In this document: piece after piece, positions 11,085 to 24,598 of the stretch
Numbering within the stretch: position 1 is the first letter of the stretch
How the letters are laid out: every line of letters starts with the position of its first letter
Source: Macrobrachium rosenbergii
Lineage: Eukaryota; Arthropoda; Malacostraca; Decapoda; Palaemonidae
Length of the DNA: 64,000 bases
Direction of reading: 5' to 3'
Assembly: GCF_040412425.1 (NCBI RefSeq)
Contig: NC_089766.1
Span: 18,859,274-18,923,273 of the forward strand
Translations under genes and position numbers: made by a program
Notes under the pieces: model-generated
Told to the model about the DNA's origin: nothing
What the model saw: only the letters and a program-made list of their open reading frames with translations
Databases searched by the model: none

Positions 11085-12431
11085 TAAAAGGACATTTGAC
11101 CCCCAAGGGGCTAGTACTAAACACAGTGAAATACATTTGATCCCCAAGGATAGTACTAAACACGGCAAATTACATTTGATCCCCAGGGCTAAACACGGTG
11201 AAATACATTTGACCCCAAAGGGCTAGTGCTAAGCATGGCAAAATACATTTGACCCCCCAAGGGGCTACTACTAAACACAGCAAAATACATTTGACCCCCA
11301 CAGGGGCTAGTACTAAACATGGCGAAATATATTTGACCCCACCCCAGGGCCTAGTACTAAACATGACGAAACACATCGACACCCCCAGAGGCTTGTACTA
11401 AACACGGCGAAATACATTTGATCCCCAAGGGGCTAGTACTAAACATGGCAAAATACATTCGATCCCCCAGGGCCTAGTACTAAACACGGCAAAATACAAA
11501 TTTTGATCCCCAGGGGTTAAACACAGTGAAATACATTTGACCCCAAGGGGCTAGTACTAAATATGGCGAAACATCTGACAACCCCAGGGGCTACTACTAA
11601 ACACAACAAAATACATTTGACCCCCGCAGGGGCTAGTACTAAACATGGCGAAATATATTTGACTCCACCCCAGGGCCTAGTACTAAACACGGCGATATAC
11701 ATCGACACCCCCAGGGTCTCGTAATAAACACGGCGAAATACATTTGATCCTCAAGGGGCTAGTACTAAACATGGAGAATTATATTTGATCCCCCAGGGCC
11801 TAGTACTAAACACGGCAAAATACATTTGATCCCCAGGGGATAAACACAGTCAAATACATTTGACCCCAAGGGGCTAGTACTAAACATGGTAAAACACATT
11901 TGATCCCCCAAGGAGGTTAACACGGCAAAATACATTTGACCCCCCAGGGCTAGTACTAAACACGGAAAAATACATTTGACCCCCAGGGGCTAGTATTAAA
12001 CACGGCAAAATACATTTGATCCTCCACGGTCTAGTACTAAACATGGCATAGTACATTTGATCCCCAGAAGCTAAACACCGGAAATACATTTGATCCCCCA
12101 GGGGCTAGTACTAAACACAGCATAGTACATTTGATCCCCAGGAGCTAAACACGGCGAAATACATTTGATACCCAGGGGCTAGTACTAAACATGGCAAAAT
12201 ACATTTGATCCCCCAGGGGTTAACAAGGCAAAATACATTTCACCCCCCACCCCGGGGCTAGTACTAAACATGGCAAAATACATTTGATCCCCCAGGGGTT
12301 AACACAGCGAAATACATTTCACCCCCCAGGGGCTAGTACTAAACACAGCAAAATACATTTGATCCCCAGGGGTCTAGTACTAAACATGGCAAAATACATT
12401 TGACCCCCAGGGGCTAGTAATAAACACCTCG
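11085..12431 (+). repeat. 40-bp minisatellite with ~325-bp higher-order repeat
   Basis: About 33-35 units of a ~40-bp monomer containing GGGGCTAGTACTAAACA and AAATACATTTGACCCCC. A variant monomer without the CTAGTA part (GGGCTAAACACGGTGAAATA type) recurs at 11191, 11519 and 11842, and the order of neighbouring variants (ACTACTA unit, ACAGGGGCT unit, CACCCCAGGGCC unit, CATCGACACCCC unit) is the same in both intervals. That gives a higher-order period of 328 and 323 bp. A shorter two-to-three-monomer duplication is visible near 12197-12330. Weak reading frames on either strand reflect the array. Confidence 0.92.
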
Positions 12432-12442
12432 AAACTGTGTAG

Positions 12443-12904
12443 ATGAATCACTGTTTCACCGTGGTTAGTACTAGCCCTCATGTGGAATTGGAGTTCGGAC
12501 CGGAAACGAACTTTCACCAAAGGTTTACTGAGGAAACCTGTTACAACCGAGATCTTCGTTGTACCTTTCTGTCAAAACCCATGACAAAAACATTCAAAAA
12601 TTTCAGACAAGGTACATTAACAACACCCATAATGGAATTACCATATATCCCACCGTCCGTATATAATGAACATTTTAATATCTACTTCAACGAAGTCGGG
12701 AAAACCATATCGGTTTTCCTCACTCGAGACCCGACTGTCGGGAATACAAGGCTAATTTCCTTCATTCCAGAACATAAAGTTTGGAAAACAATATCGGTTT
12801 TCTTCACCCAAGACCCGACTGCCAGGAATACAAGGCTAATATCCTTCATTCCAGAACATACAGTCTGGGGGAATCGTGCCAGCCATAGCCATACCATCAA
12901 TTGA
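12443..12904 (+). other. Open frame of 153 codons, unrecognised
   Basis: This is the longest non-repetitive frame in its neighbourhood. I recognise no domain. Its C-terminal third is built on an 84-bp tandem duplication (12699-12866) that keeps the frame, giving two copies of a peptide beginning KTISVF and ending FIPEH. It begins directly after the minisatellite. No splice or promoter evidence; it may be chance. Confidence 0.2.
12699..12866. repeat. 84-bp tandem duplication
   Basis: Two adjacent copies, from GGAAAACCATATCGGTTTTC and from GGAAAACAATATCGGTTTTC, each running through GACCCGACTG and AATACAAGGCTAAT to CATTCCAGAACATA. They differ at roughly ten positions. Confidence 0.9.
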
Positions 12905-14262
12905 TATCGCATAATAGTCACTTCTTGTTAGGCTAAATGAGGACCTATGAAAGTCCTATATGGATATAAATTAAAACCCGGGGTTTTCATCCTACTGCCT
13001 AGTCACTCTGATCGGCCTCTTTCAGGAAATGTTATTCCATAAATCAATAATAATTTTCCTATACGCAATATCACCGGAACTCAAGTCCAGTTTCTCTACT
13101 AGAAACTGGTCGGCCATATAACCTTTTCTCTAGATAGCTTTCAGCTGCGTAAATTTATCAATCTAGATTGAAACTAGCAACGTCGTTCAATGGATGCACC
13201 CAAACCACAACAAAACGTACCTTTTTTCACAAAAACTTGGAAAAATCCCACAGATATTGCTGAGAAATCCAGAACGGACGAAAACACAGTCACAAGTCAG
13301 CACTGCACTGGTTTTCCAGTCCACTGCTGAAGTTCAGGCAGCCTTTAACAGCCTTTTGACGAATCAGAACTATCCGTGATACTCCTTGTCAAAATAAGAG
13401 GAGGAACCGACACTCTGATTGGTTGAATTACAGGGGCTTATTTCCAACATATCATGGAAAACGTGTAAAAATTCAGTACACTGGAGCTTTAATATACAAG
13501 CTGTTAAAAGACATGTTAATTTCATACCTGATGCTTGACTGAATCAGTACCTCAATTAAGATGGGCAGTTTTATCCGAAGAGTGGGCAAGTGCACTTCAA
13601 GCACTTAATTACATTCCAATACTCAAGACCACGACACAGAGGCAATGGATTAGCTCAATGTTGTAATCCTATGCACACAAAACTATTTTCCATCCTATCT
13701 GTCGAGGTCACATATACGGCGAAATAAGGCAAGATTAAAAAATTCATTTTCAAGTCCCTTTACCTGGGTTACCTGCTCAATCTGAACGGCCATAGGAACC
13801 ACTACCATTATTTTTGGCAATCAAACCGAGATGGTCAATCGTTATATTCTTGAGGGGGAAGTTAGTTTGACACATACTCCATCAAAAGCCTGATTATATC
13901 TCATACAGTCGCAACGAATCATAGACGAGGCACTGAATAGCCACTTAGATAATGAATGGAAATATATGTCAAACCCTGACGGTTTTTCGTCGGTAAATAT
14001 CTGAACAAATCTTGAGAATATGATCAGATGACAGGTACTGTGCAAGCCATGCTGTCACTGAAAACCCTGCAGTCTAATGATTAGGGGCACAATATCTAGG
14101 TCATCATCCCCGAGAAGACAGAGGGGTATGTCACTATATAAGACCAATTAGACGATGTAATGGGCCCTTGTAGAGAAATACAGGCAATCGTGAGGTCTTC
14201 TACTCTCCACGGAGGAGATCCTCCAAGGATTAGCTAAGATGGGAGATCGCCTATACAGAATA
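12905..14262. other. No recognised feature
   Basis: Unique sequence; frames of about 60-70 codons show no motif. Confidence 0.45.
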
Positions 14263-14364
14263 GTTCCTCTCTCTCTCTCTCTGTGTTGTTCATGATCATG
14301 GGATTTCTTGTCTTTGGGTATTCAATCTGTCGACCAAAAGACAAGACATCCCATGAGCATAAAC

Positions 14365-14376
<12 letters not shown>
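14263..14376. repeat. Fold-back capped by CT and AG runs
   Basis: The left arm (CT run, then TGTTGTTCATGATCATGGGAT, then TTGTCTTTGG) is matched in inverse by the right arm (CCAAAAGACAAGACATCCCA, then ATAAACAACA, then AG run). The loop is about 15 bases. The arm sequence (CCCATGAG-ATAAACAA) recurs as a spacer unit downstream. Confidence 0.8.
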
Positions 14377-14443
<67 letters not shown>

Positions 14444-14474
14444 GGTGGCAACTCTAGAAGATGGTGCACTCAAG

Positions 14475-14551
<77 letters not shown>

Positions 14552-14597
14552 AGTCACTCTGTCGACCCAAAGACGAGAAATCCCATGAGTATAAACA

Positions 14598-14643
<46 letters not shown>

Positions 14644-14709
14644 TCACTCTGTCGACCCAAAGGCGAGATATCCCCAAGAGTATATAAACAGAGAAAAAAC
14701 AAGAGAGAT

Positions 14710-14746
<37 letters not shown>
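14368..14746. repeat. Second (AG)n/spacer chain
   Basis: AG arrays at 14368-14441, 14479-14548, 14601-14640 and 14711-14746. The spacer 14442-14478 (GGGTGGCAACTCTAGAAGAT, GGTGCACTCAAGACACAG) is the same unit as the spacers at 7.9-8.3 kb. Spacers 14549-14600 and 14641-14710 share GATAGTCACTCTGTCGACCC, then AAAG-CGAGA and GAGTATA-AAACA. Confidence 0.9.
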
Positions 14747-14750
<4 letters not shown>

Positions 14751-15893
14751 CAAGATTCCAAAGAACAGGGTGCTCATTTAAAGACAGTAATGGGAAACAC
14801 GGAAGGAAGAGATCTGTAAATAAAAAAAGAAGAAAATAAACTAAAAAATTATTACATAAATAGATAAAAATATGAGTAAATCTTGAAAATTGTTCTCGTA
14901 ACTGTAAAATTTCAACCTAAATAAAAATGCACACAGGAAGATATATTAATAGGTTTTCTGTAAACACTGTATTTAAATACATTGCTATTTCTATGTATTG
15001 TGTAATTTGCAGTCCCCATACCAGCTGAATTAACGTTCGTTTACGAAAATAACACGGTTCACCAAACTATTGATGCCATGTGGATGGGACAAGGATGCAA
15101 ACTAGGCGTCTGCCGGGCAACGGCCGCTGTCGTCTTGATGAGTGATAGTTGGAACAAGACGGTTCGGGTGACTTGGTCTTAAGCCTCCTGCAGAGTACTA
15201 CTCGTAAAACTGGAAGCGAAAGCTCCATGTTCTTCTTCCAGAAATGAGAGATTTTAATGTTGATGCAACGTATCCCAAACTACTTTAGGAACAAGTAAAC
15301 AGGAATGGCAGCAGACTCTTTTGTTCTAAACAAGTATCCAATAAGGCGATTACTGTAACAAACCTTTTTCATGCTTATATTTTGCGAGTCCTTTAAAGAC
15401 AAACCTTTAATTTTCTTTGGTATTCTTCCGTTGCCTATTTTTGAAGAGGCCAGTTTTCGTATAACAGTATTGTTTCCCTGGTACCTGAGTTTTCCTCGGT
15501 GTCAATTTATTTATGAAATATTTTCTAACAAACTACAGACTGCTTAATTTAGAAAGAGTAAAAAAATCCAGGTCTTTAAAACATTTTTTCCTCGTGAAAA
15601 ATCAAAATTATGCCTGGATAAAAGAATACAGGCTTTACGCAAGAATGAAAAAGGCAATTTTGATTTTACCTATCATTCCTAGACGCTTTACGATAATTGG
15701 AATTGGCTAGTTTGTGATTTTCATTTTGAAAGGACACCTAAGAAAGCCAGTTTATTTTCTGGACCTGTTTCCGTTATAAACTTTGTTGGTCTGCTTGTTT
15801 TTAAAATATTTATGGAATTTCTTCATCTGGTCCAGCTTTCAAAAATCATAGAGAGTTGAGACGAACCTTTGGGCATTTTCTGCGTTTAAGAAG

Positions 15894-15894
<1 letters not shown>
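14747..15894. other. No recognised feature
   Basis: AT-rich unique sequence without recognisable motif. Confidence 0.45.

Positions 15895-15950
<56 letters not shown>
15895..15950. repeat. (ATT)n microsatellite
   Basis: About 18 uninterrupted ATT units. Confidence 0.97.
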
Positions 15951-15952
<2 letters not shown>

Positions 15953-16399
15953 TGCGGAAGCAACAACAACTCCAGTAAGAACAATATTAATAATAAGAAA
16001 ACAATAGTATTTACTGAAGTACTATTTTTAGCCCCGATAAAAAAGAATTAATTTCAAGGCCCAGTAGCCCATATCACTCACTTTTATATTTTACCACAAC
16101 GGCCGGGTGTATTATCAAAACGATTGGTGTTATGGAAGGTTTCAAAGCTCTCCTATATTTCTTTCTAATTAATTAATCACGTAAAAGTATATAACAAGAT
16201 AATATATTGCCACTATTTTCATAGCCTGAGTTCCAAACGTAATTATGTTTCTTAATGAGGGATATTGCCACATATCAAGAATATGAATCCAGTGGAAATA
16301 TATTTTGCTCTCTGCAGGGCTTTGATCATTCCCATTTTGCTTTACTAATGACATCTTCTTCTATTTGTTGATATTTAACCCTTACACCCCTTGCCTGCT

Positions 16400-16690
16400 G
16401 AAACGAACGAAAGGCCGGAGAGCATTTCTTTTTAACTACTGAGATCTTTCACATTCTCAGTTGAATCCTGATCCCCTTTTCCTGCCCAGAGCAACCAGAT
16501 TTGCTGAACAGCAGCACCAATATGCAGTAAATGTGCCTCTCTGTAGGGCTTCCAGTTCCAAAGGTCCTTTATTCCTCACACTGTTGGACTGTAGAACAGT
16601 CTCTGGCGGGAATAATTGATTTACTCAAAGATTACCAGAATACAATGTTAAACCTTTACTGAATTTCCTGCCCAGAACGGTATCAAGATG
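16400..16690 (+). pseudogene. Non-LTR RT C-terminal fragment, copy 1
   Basis: Aligns with 18530-18720: both carry GAGATCTTTCACATT, then AATCC-GATCCCCTTTTCCTGC, AGCACCAATATGCAG, a TTCCAG--GTCCTTTATT-like block and TTAGACTGT/TTGGACTGTAGAAC. Translated pieces (LFLTLLDCRTVS) correspond to the final block of the same protein. Strongly decayed. Confidence 0.55.
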
Positions 16691-17128
16691 GAACCGATAG
16701 TGACTGCCGATACGTTTAGAAAATCCTTGATCACGAAAATAAGGCAGCCTCGTTGGAAATATATATAAAAAGGAAATTAAACGGAAAATTAAATTTTGAT
16801 TTAAGCTGGATATTAAATACTTGCAACACACATTCAAGGTTAATAACAAGCAGGATATGAACCTTATCCAACGGGAACCAATGCTACTCATATCAAAGAG
16901 AACTATATTATATGTCACGATCCTTCTTATTCATCCAATTTACCTATAAAGTTAGCCCTCTAAATGCAGTTTTGACTAACTTACAGTATCTTAATTATTT
17001 CCTTATAAAAGCATAGGGAGAACGCCATAAGGAGGGAGGTAAGACGACATGGGGCAACATTAGATACTAGACATTCGAAGAAACCACACAATTTATATGG
17101 TGGGAGAGTAAGGAATGAACGGTAGAAG

Positions 17129-17622
17129 AAGGTTGCGTCTATCTGACTGAAGTAGTGCTTACTGATGACATAAACTACGGATTAAACTGCCATTGCATCG
17201 GAAGAAGAAACAAGCAGGAAAAACGAATAAACTGACGAATTGACAGACCACTTGCAACAAATGGATCACGAGGGCAAGATCAACATGGAAGATGGATGCA
17301 CTGTGGGGCTGCTTGGAAAGGCTAACAAAACGAGAGGACACAACTAGAGTAACCTTGGCAGCTTGCTTTAAACTCACTGTTAATGTTTTACTTTGGTTGT
17401 TTCCTCTTGTTTTGTTAGCCTTTCCAAGCAGCCTTTCAATGCATCCATCTTCCATGTTGATCTTGCCACCGTGGTCTATTTGTTGCAAGTAGTCTGTCAA
17501 TTTGTCTGTTCATTCGTTTTCCCTGCTTGTTTTTTCTTCCGATGCAATGGCAGTTTAATCCGTAGTTCAGGAGTTCTTTTTGGTCGTCAGTGAGGACTAC
17601 TTCAGTCAGATGGTCGTAACCT
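17129..17622 (-). pseudogene. Fold-back of a Penelope-like RT N-terminal fragment
   Basis: The arms 17129-17344 and 17395-17622 are inverted copies (about 85-90% by eye) around a 50-base spacer. The minus strand from 17610 reads VLTDDQKELLNYGLN, then after a frameshift DYLQQIDHGGKINMEDGCI, GKANKTRGNNQSK and SLKQAAK. That order (LT..E..LL..GLNF, then TRG..QSK, then L..AAK) resembles the region ahead of the RT in GIY-YIG Penelope-like elements. The spacer continues the minus-strand frame, so the right arm plus spacer is the original orientation and the left arm is the inverted copy. Not functional. Confidence 0.55.
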
Positions 17623-18180
17623 TTTATCTTTCATCCTTTTTAAACTGAAATTAGTAAGTTTACAGATTTAAATTTGTCTCGTGTCTGTCTCGTAAAATTG
17701 ACCTGCGAAATTTTTCTATATTTTTGTAAATGAAAATGGTAGTATTTCAAATTAATTTGTTGCCAGCACATGATTACAGAACTAAAGGTAAATATTTTAG
17801 GAAAGGCTCTTGACATCTCAGGTAGGGTAGAAGGTAATTTTACTTTGTGCTTCGGTGGTGTAAGGATTAAGATATGACAGATACATTGCTGGTACAGTTT
17901 TCACAATGTCTTGGTTGGAAGGATAACGAACTTGTAATATCCCTGTATTATAGCATGTGACGTTCATCTAGAAAGACGAAACGATTCCGGAGGCCATAAA
18001 ATCTTTATGTGATTGGATTACAAAGAGCAGTGTTGCAGGACAACTCTTAAAAAAATCCTAATTTAATTTTTAGTCATAACATTTTTTTTTTTTTTTGCAT
18101 TTACACATAATAGGGATGGCATTCCGACAAACTGAATAACTTTCATTCAGTACTACTTTTTTTTGTTGTTCTGAACACAG
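17623..18180. other. No recognised feature
   Basis: AT-rich sequence between the fold-back and a non-LTR remnant; may include upstream decayed parts of that element. Confidence 0.4.
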
Positions 18181-18770
18181 CAGATCTCACACAGACTTTT
18201 CACTTCATCCTCCCCTCCAAGTGGATGGGACTCTGCTGAAAGAGTCTGAAGCTTTAACTATTCTAGGTCTAATTTTTGACTCGCATTTCAAAAGACCTGA
18301 TATACTTATAACAGTGACAAAATCAAAGCAACCTGTTTCAGGTCATTTGTTCTTCCTTTACTAGAATACTGTTCTCTGGTGTGGATGTCTGCTTCTGCCA
18401 GAGATTTATCTCTTTGAGATAGAGTGATTCGTGGCGGTAGGTTTCTGTTTCCTAATATTAGCAGTTATGACTTGGACCATCGACGGATGGTCGCTTGTTT
18501 GTCACTTTTTCATAAGTTGTACTTTAACAGAGATCTTTCACATTTACAACTCATCCCTAATCCCCTTTTCCTGCAGAAAGAAACCGATTTGCTAAACAGG
18601 AGCACCAATATGCAGAAAATGTACTACGTTGTAGAACTTCTCAGTTCCAGAGGTATTTTATTTCTCACGCCGTTAGACTGTGGAACAGCCTCCTGAGAAT
18701 GTTGCGCAGTTGGAACTTCAAAAGTTCAATCGAGGATGCAATGTATTATTACCCTAATACTATTCTCCTT
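18181..18770 (+). pseudogene. Non-LTR RT C-terminal fragment, copy 2 (Jockey/CR1-like)
   Basis: In pieces it reads VDGTLLKESEALTILGLIFD (the thumb-region TYLG block of non-LTR RTs), then SFVLPLLEYCSLVWMSA (the LP.LEYCS.VW block), then DRVIRGGRFLFP, DLDHRRMVACLSLFHKL, and a C-terminal FLTPLDCGTAS. The order is that of Jockey/CR1-type ORF2 C-termini. There is an internal deletion between the first two blocks and an in-frame stop just before DRVI. No YADD motif remains. The element runs out near an AT-rich end at 18770-18830. Confidence 0.7.
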
Positions 18771-18828
18771 GCATTTTAATATATTTTTATCTATTTATTA
18801 ATTTATTATTTTTTTCCTTTTTTAATAA

Positions 18829-18960
18829 GTGAGATTTCTTCTTTCTGTATTTCCCTTTATCTCCTCTTACTTCTTCCTAATGAACTCCATATTCTTTGGA
18901 AGCTTGAATTTCAAGTCAATGGCCTCTGTACGCTTGTTCCTCATGAATAGTGTTCATCAT

Positions 18961-19035
<75 letters not shown>
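18829..19035 (+). repeat. ATT-tailed dispersed repeat, copy 2 with (AAT)n 18964-19035
   Basis: Plus-strand counterpart of the unit at 7475-7684; the homologous core ends at the AAT array in both. The 72-base AAT array explains the poly-Asn frame. Confidence 0.75.
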
Positions 19036-19037
<2 letters not shown>

Positions 19038-20395
19038 TAAGGAGTAGACCCTATTTCAAGCATGTTCTATTAAGCAGATGGCAGCATCAGCAGAATTGAT
19101 TCTATACAAAGTCTTTCAGTTCTTCTCACTATTCTCTTTTCTTCAGGGCTGATGCCTGCTAAGAGCTGGCCGATGTGCATAATCTGGATGAGGAGAAAGG
19201 AAATAGTTCTGAAAAATTAAAGTCACGTTTTATTCTAGTAGAGCTTCAGGATGTCAGCGTCGTTCTTGAGTGGTAGATAGTTTTTGTAGCGTCGTCGTTG
19301 AGTGCTTGAGAGTCTGTAGAGGTTTTCTAAGGGCACCAACGTTTCAGAGCGTATCTTCGGTCTGTTGTCAAGGCGGGGTGGCCCACAAAGCAAACAAAAA
19401 AGACGCGACTCGGCTGAATTGGGGATGCCAGCAACAGTGGCGGAAGAGGAAGCGGACCCCAGCTGAGATGTCATTTAGCCATCAAAAACATTCTCCTAAA
19501 ATGATTCTACGTGATGAGAAACAGCAGCAAAGTCATTGACTCCAGAAACTACCTTTGGGTCATTTCATTTTGAAAACAAGACTTTGTTGGTGGTGTTGAC
19601 CTTCAGGGTAAACCCCTCATTCGGGTGTTAGGAAAGAAAGTAATGTAACGCTTTTAGGTGCATTGCTGTGTACTGTCTTGTACCATCATTACTGTTATTA
19701 TCATCACCGTTAATATTTGTTGCGATTGCGCAACAAATATTAACGGTATTAATGATACTTATACTTTGCTTTCACTGTCTTGCTAAAGCGTGCTTTATAA
19801 GTAATCCTTAATAATAGAAGAAGGAACACGCTAATTAGAAAGATTACGTAATTCCAAGTAAAGAAAGGTAAAAATCTGAATCCCGGAAGTGCTGTCAAAA
19901 GAGCTGCACTAAGAGGGAACGCCAACAGCTGAAAGTAGAAAACGGAACCTAATTAATTTGGACAAGAAAACAAAAAATCTCAATTCTTAAGAAAGAAAGA
20001 AAAAAGACATCAAAGAAATAAGCGAAAACTTGGGTTATTTGGTCAGAGTCAACATTTACTATCGCCAGGAAAAATCGCACGATAAACTTTATCGTTTCAG
20101 AATTGCCGTAATATCATTACACTCGTTTTCTGTGAAGACTAATTACACCAATTAAGCCATCTTTATTTTCTGAGAGGAAACTTTTCATTGCAGTATTCTT
20201 GCATGAATATCAAAGCCAGGATTATATTGGTAATTAAGCAATATTTTTCCTTCCGGAGAAAGTATCAAAGGGTATCACCGTGCCAATTTCCAAACGTTTA
20301 GGTACATAAATATCAAAGATAATTGTTTACTCATATGAACAGCGATTTTCATCCAAAGACTCTAAAGGGACATCGGAAGCAAATCAATGTTTTCC
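19036..20395. other. No gene recognised; contains a palindrome (19706-19747)
   Basis: Frames at 19235-19539 on both strands are unrecognised. The minus strand at about 19340 contains CTGAAACGTTGGTGCC, a phrase I associate with invertebrate retroelement 3' ends, but nothing else supports an element. Confidence 0.35.
19706..19747. repeat. Perfect 19-bp-arm palindrome
   Basis: ACCGTTAATATTTGTTGCG and its exact inverse complement are separated by four bases (ATTG). Weaker complementarity continues outward (TATCATC against ATTAATGATA). Confidence 0.95.

Positions 20396-20477
<82 letters not shown>
20396..20477. repeat. (ATT)n microsatellite
   Basis: About 27 ATT units. Confidence 0.97.
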
Positions 20478-20480
<3 letters not shown>

Positions 20481-20607
20481 GAAGTCATTCGCAAATGATA
20501 CCGGAACCAAAGACAGACTTCCCAACTAACAGTATCTTCCATTCAAGTCATCTTGCTTTCAGAGAGAAAGCAGTTTTCTAATATGGGAAGAGTTTGAATT
20601 CGGACGA

Positions 20608-20616
20608 TCTCTCTCT

Positions 20617-20700
<84 letters not shown>
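20608..20700. repeat. (CT)n then (CA)n microsatellite
   Basis: CT run to about 20687, with two C insertions near its start, followed by seven CA units. Confidence 0.97.
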
Positions 20701-20966
20701 AACAAAAGCTTCATCTGTAGGCACTGCGTTTCAGCGCAAAATTCTGATAGGGAAAAATAAAATGAACAAAAGAGCTTCTGGCTAATCTCATTGTTTTAAA
20801 ACAAAGAGCTTTTCTAGACTGCTTTTAAATGCTTCAAAAAGACACAAAAGCAGTATAGAGCTGAAACGCGAACCAATATTCGCATAACAAAACATGCAAC
20901 AGGAAAGCAAGCAGAGACGTCGTTGTGTCCCGCGACCCGATGCAGTCTCAAGAAGAAGAGGAAAAG

Positions 20967-21004
20967 CAAGAAGAAGAAGAAGAAGAAGAAGAAGAAGAAG
21001 AAGA
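20967..21004. repeat. (AAG)n microsatellite
   Basis: About 12 AAG units, preceded by imperfect units from 20949. Confidence 0.95.
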
Positions 21005-21485
21005 TGGGTTGGCAGCCTCTGACGACTGGACCTCTGTCATGGAAGCCTCAGTAGCGAAGAGGGCCAACAAAAACCACAGGGAATGAGTTCCGATTTCTCC
21101 TGTGAATAATATTTCTTTTCTTAAAGCGTTTTAGAAAGAGCATGACAGACGTGATCTTTACCGCATTGAAGTTTATTCTCTTTTTGTTGAAGAAGTAGAT
21201 TCCTTGTTATGGAAGTAATGTTGAAGAGAGAGTTATTACTTCACAAAGAGAGAGACTGAGAGTTCCGGCAACGTTTGAAGAAATATGGCCAACGAACTAC
21301 CGGAAGCTATACATCTAACGTTAGGCTTCGGAATCCTGTCGACTCCGTTTAGCCAATGTGCCGCCCTGGTAATTCATCCGCTGGACTTGTGAGGGACAAA
21401 TTTCCTTCGTCTGACCAATAATGACAGTAATTCAAGGATAATGGTTTCTATAATAACTTCTATCCTTCTTCCTCCTCTTCTTTTC

Positions 21486-21590
<105 letters not shown>

Positions 21591-21806
21591 TGAAAAATTT
21601 TAAAGGAATAATGAAGGGGAAACCCTGAAGCCACTCCTCTTCTCGCCATCACAACTGTCAATTATTCCTTCCACCTTCTCTGAACATTTAGTCCAACACT
21701 TTTCCTCGCCATTTTCTCTTTCGCAAGTGCATACACTCATGAATATTCCTTTGCGGAAACAACGGACATACTTCCAGCAACAGATCCCCTTTCCAAACAT
21801 ATTTCC

Positions 21807-21809
<3 letters not shown>

Positions 21810-21854
<45 letters not shown>
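21810..21854. repeat. (GA)n microsatellite
   Basis: About 22 GA units. Confidence 0.97.
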
Positions 21855-23924
<2,070 letters not shown>

Positions 23925-24141
23925 TAAAGGTGCGTTTAGATTGGAGATTAAATTCTCCCGAGAGACGGCTACTCTCGCGCGACTTTCTCTACAGCGTGTT
24001 TACACTACCAGCAAGTTTTTCTCTCCGAGAGCTGTGAGGGAGTGTCGCGAGAGAAAGTGTCCAAAAGTCGGGTAAGATTTCTCGCGCATCTATTTACACT
24101 GGAGCCACTGCCTATCGACAACTAGCGAGGGTTGAGAGAAC

Positions 24142-24192
24142 ATGTCTCAAAAGTGCCGTGTTGCTGCTGCATTGATAATTATTAAATTTTAA
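24142..24192 (+). pseudogene. Putative first exon of Harbinger transposase
   Basis: ATG followed by SQKCRVAAALIIIKF and a stop. Harbinger transposases often begin with a short basic/aliphatic RR.AAAL.. stretch, so this could be the original N-terminus, now cut off from the catalytic exon by a deletion and AT-rich filler. The frame is very short and the call depends on its position inside the element. Confidence 0.4.
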
Positions 24193-24372
24193 TCATTTAT
24201 TTAAATTAAATATATTTAATAATTTTTAATAATAATAATAACACAAATAATCTAGTGCACGTGCCCGTTAAATTCAAATATTTAAATTAAATATGTAAAT
24301 TTTAAGCATTTATTTAAATTAAATATATTTAATAAAATTTAATTTTTTTCAAATAATAATAACACAAATAAT
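24176..24372. repeat. ~120-bp AT-rich tandem duplication inside Harbinger
   Basis: ATTTTAATCATTTATTTAAA, then TTAAATATATTTAATAA, then AATAATAATAACACAAATAAT occurs from about 24184 and again from about 24300. It occupies the place where the central transposase exon would be expected. Confidence 0.8.
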
Positions 24373-24390
24373 AAAATAACGGGTATTGAA

Positions 24391-24416
24391 GTGTGTGTGT
24401 GTGTGTGTGTGTGTGT
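24391..24416. repeat. (GT)n microsatellite
   Basis: 13 GT units inside the Harbinger element. Confidence 0.95.
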
Positions 24417-24598
24417 TTGTGGGTAGTGTTTTTTTTTTTCACACTAATTATTTATGAGCGTGACGGACAGACAGGCGGACAGACACTGTGATTATTATAA
24501 TATAGATTAGCTATCGCTATATAGAGAGGAGTGTTCCTCAAAACATGCAGCTCCAAAATTTATGACAATTTATTGAACTAATTATACGTCTTTTACAG

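Noticed and set aside
11085..12431. CRISPR-like or coding repeat array
   Set aside because: Tandem monomers without unique spacers, with frequent stops; satellite-type DNA.
19235..19539. Retroelement 3' end suggested by CTGAAACGTTGGTGCC on the minus strand
   Set aside because: Only a single short phrase supports it; no adjacent RT, ribozyme or repeat copy was found in the window.
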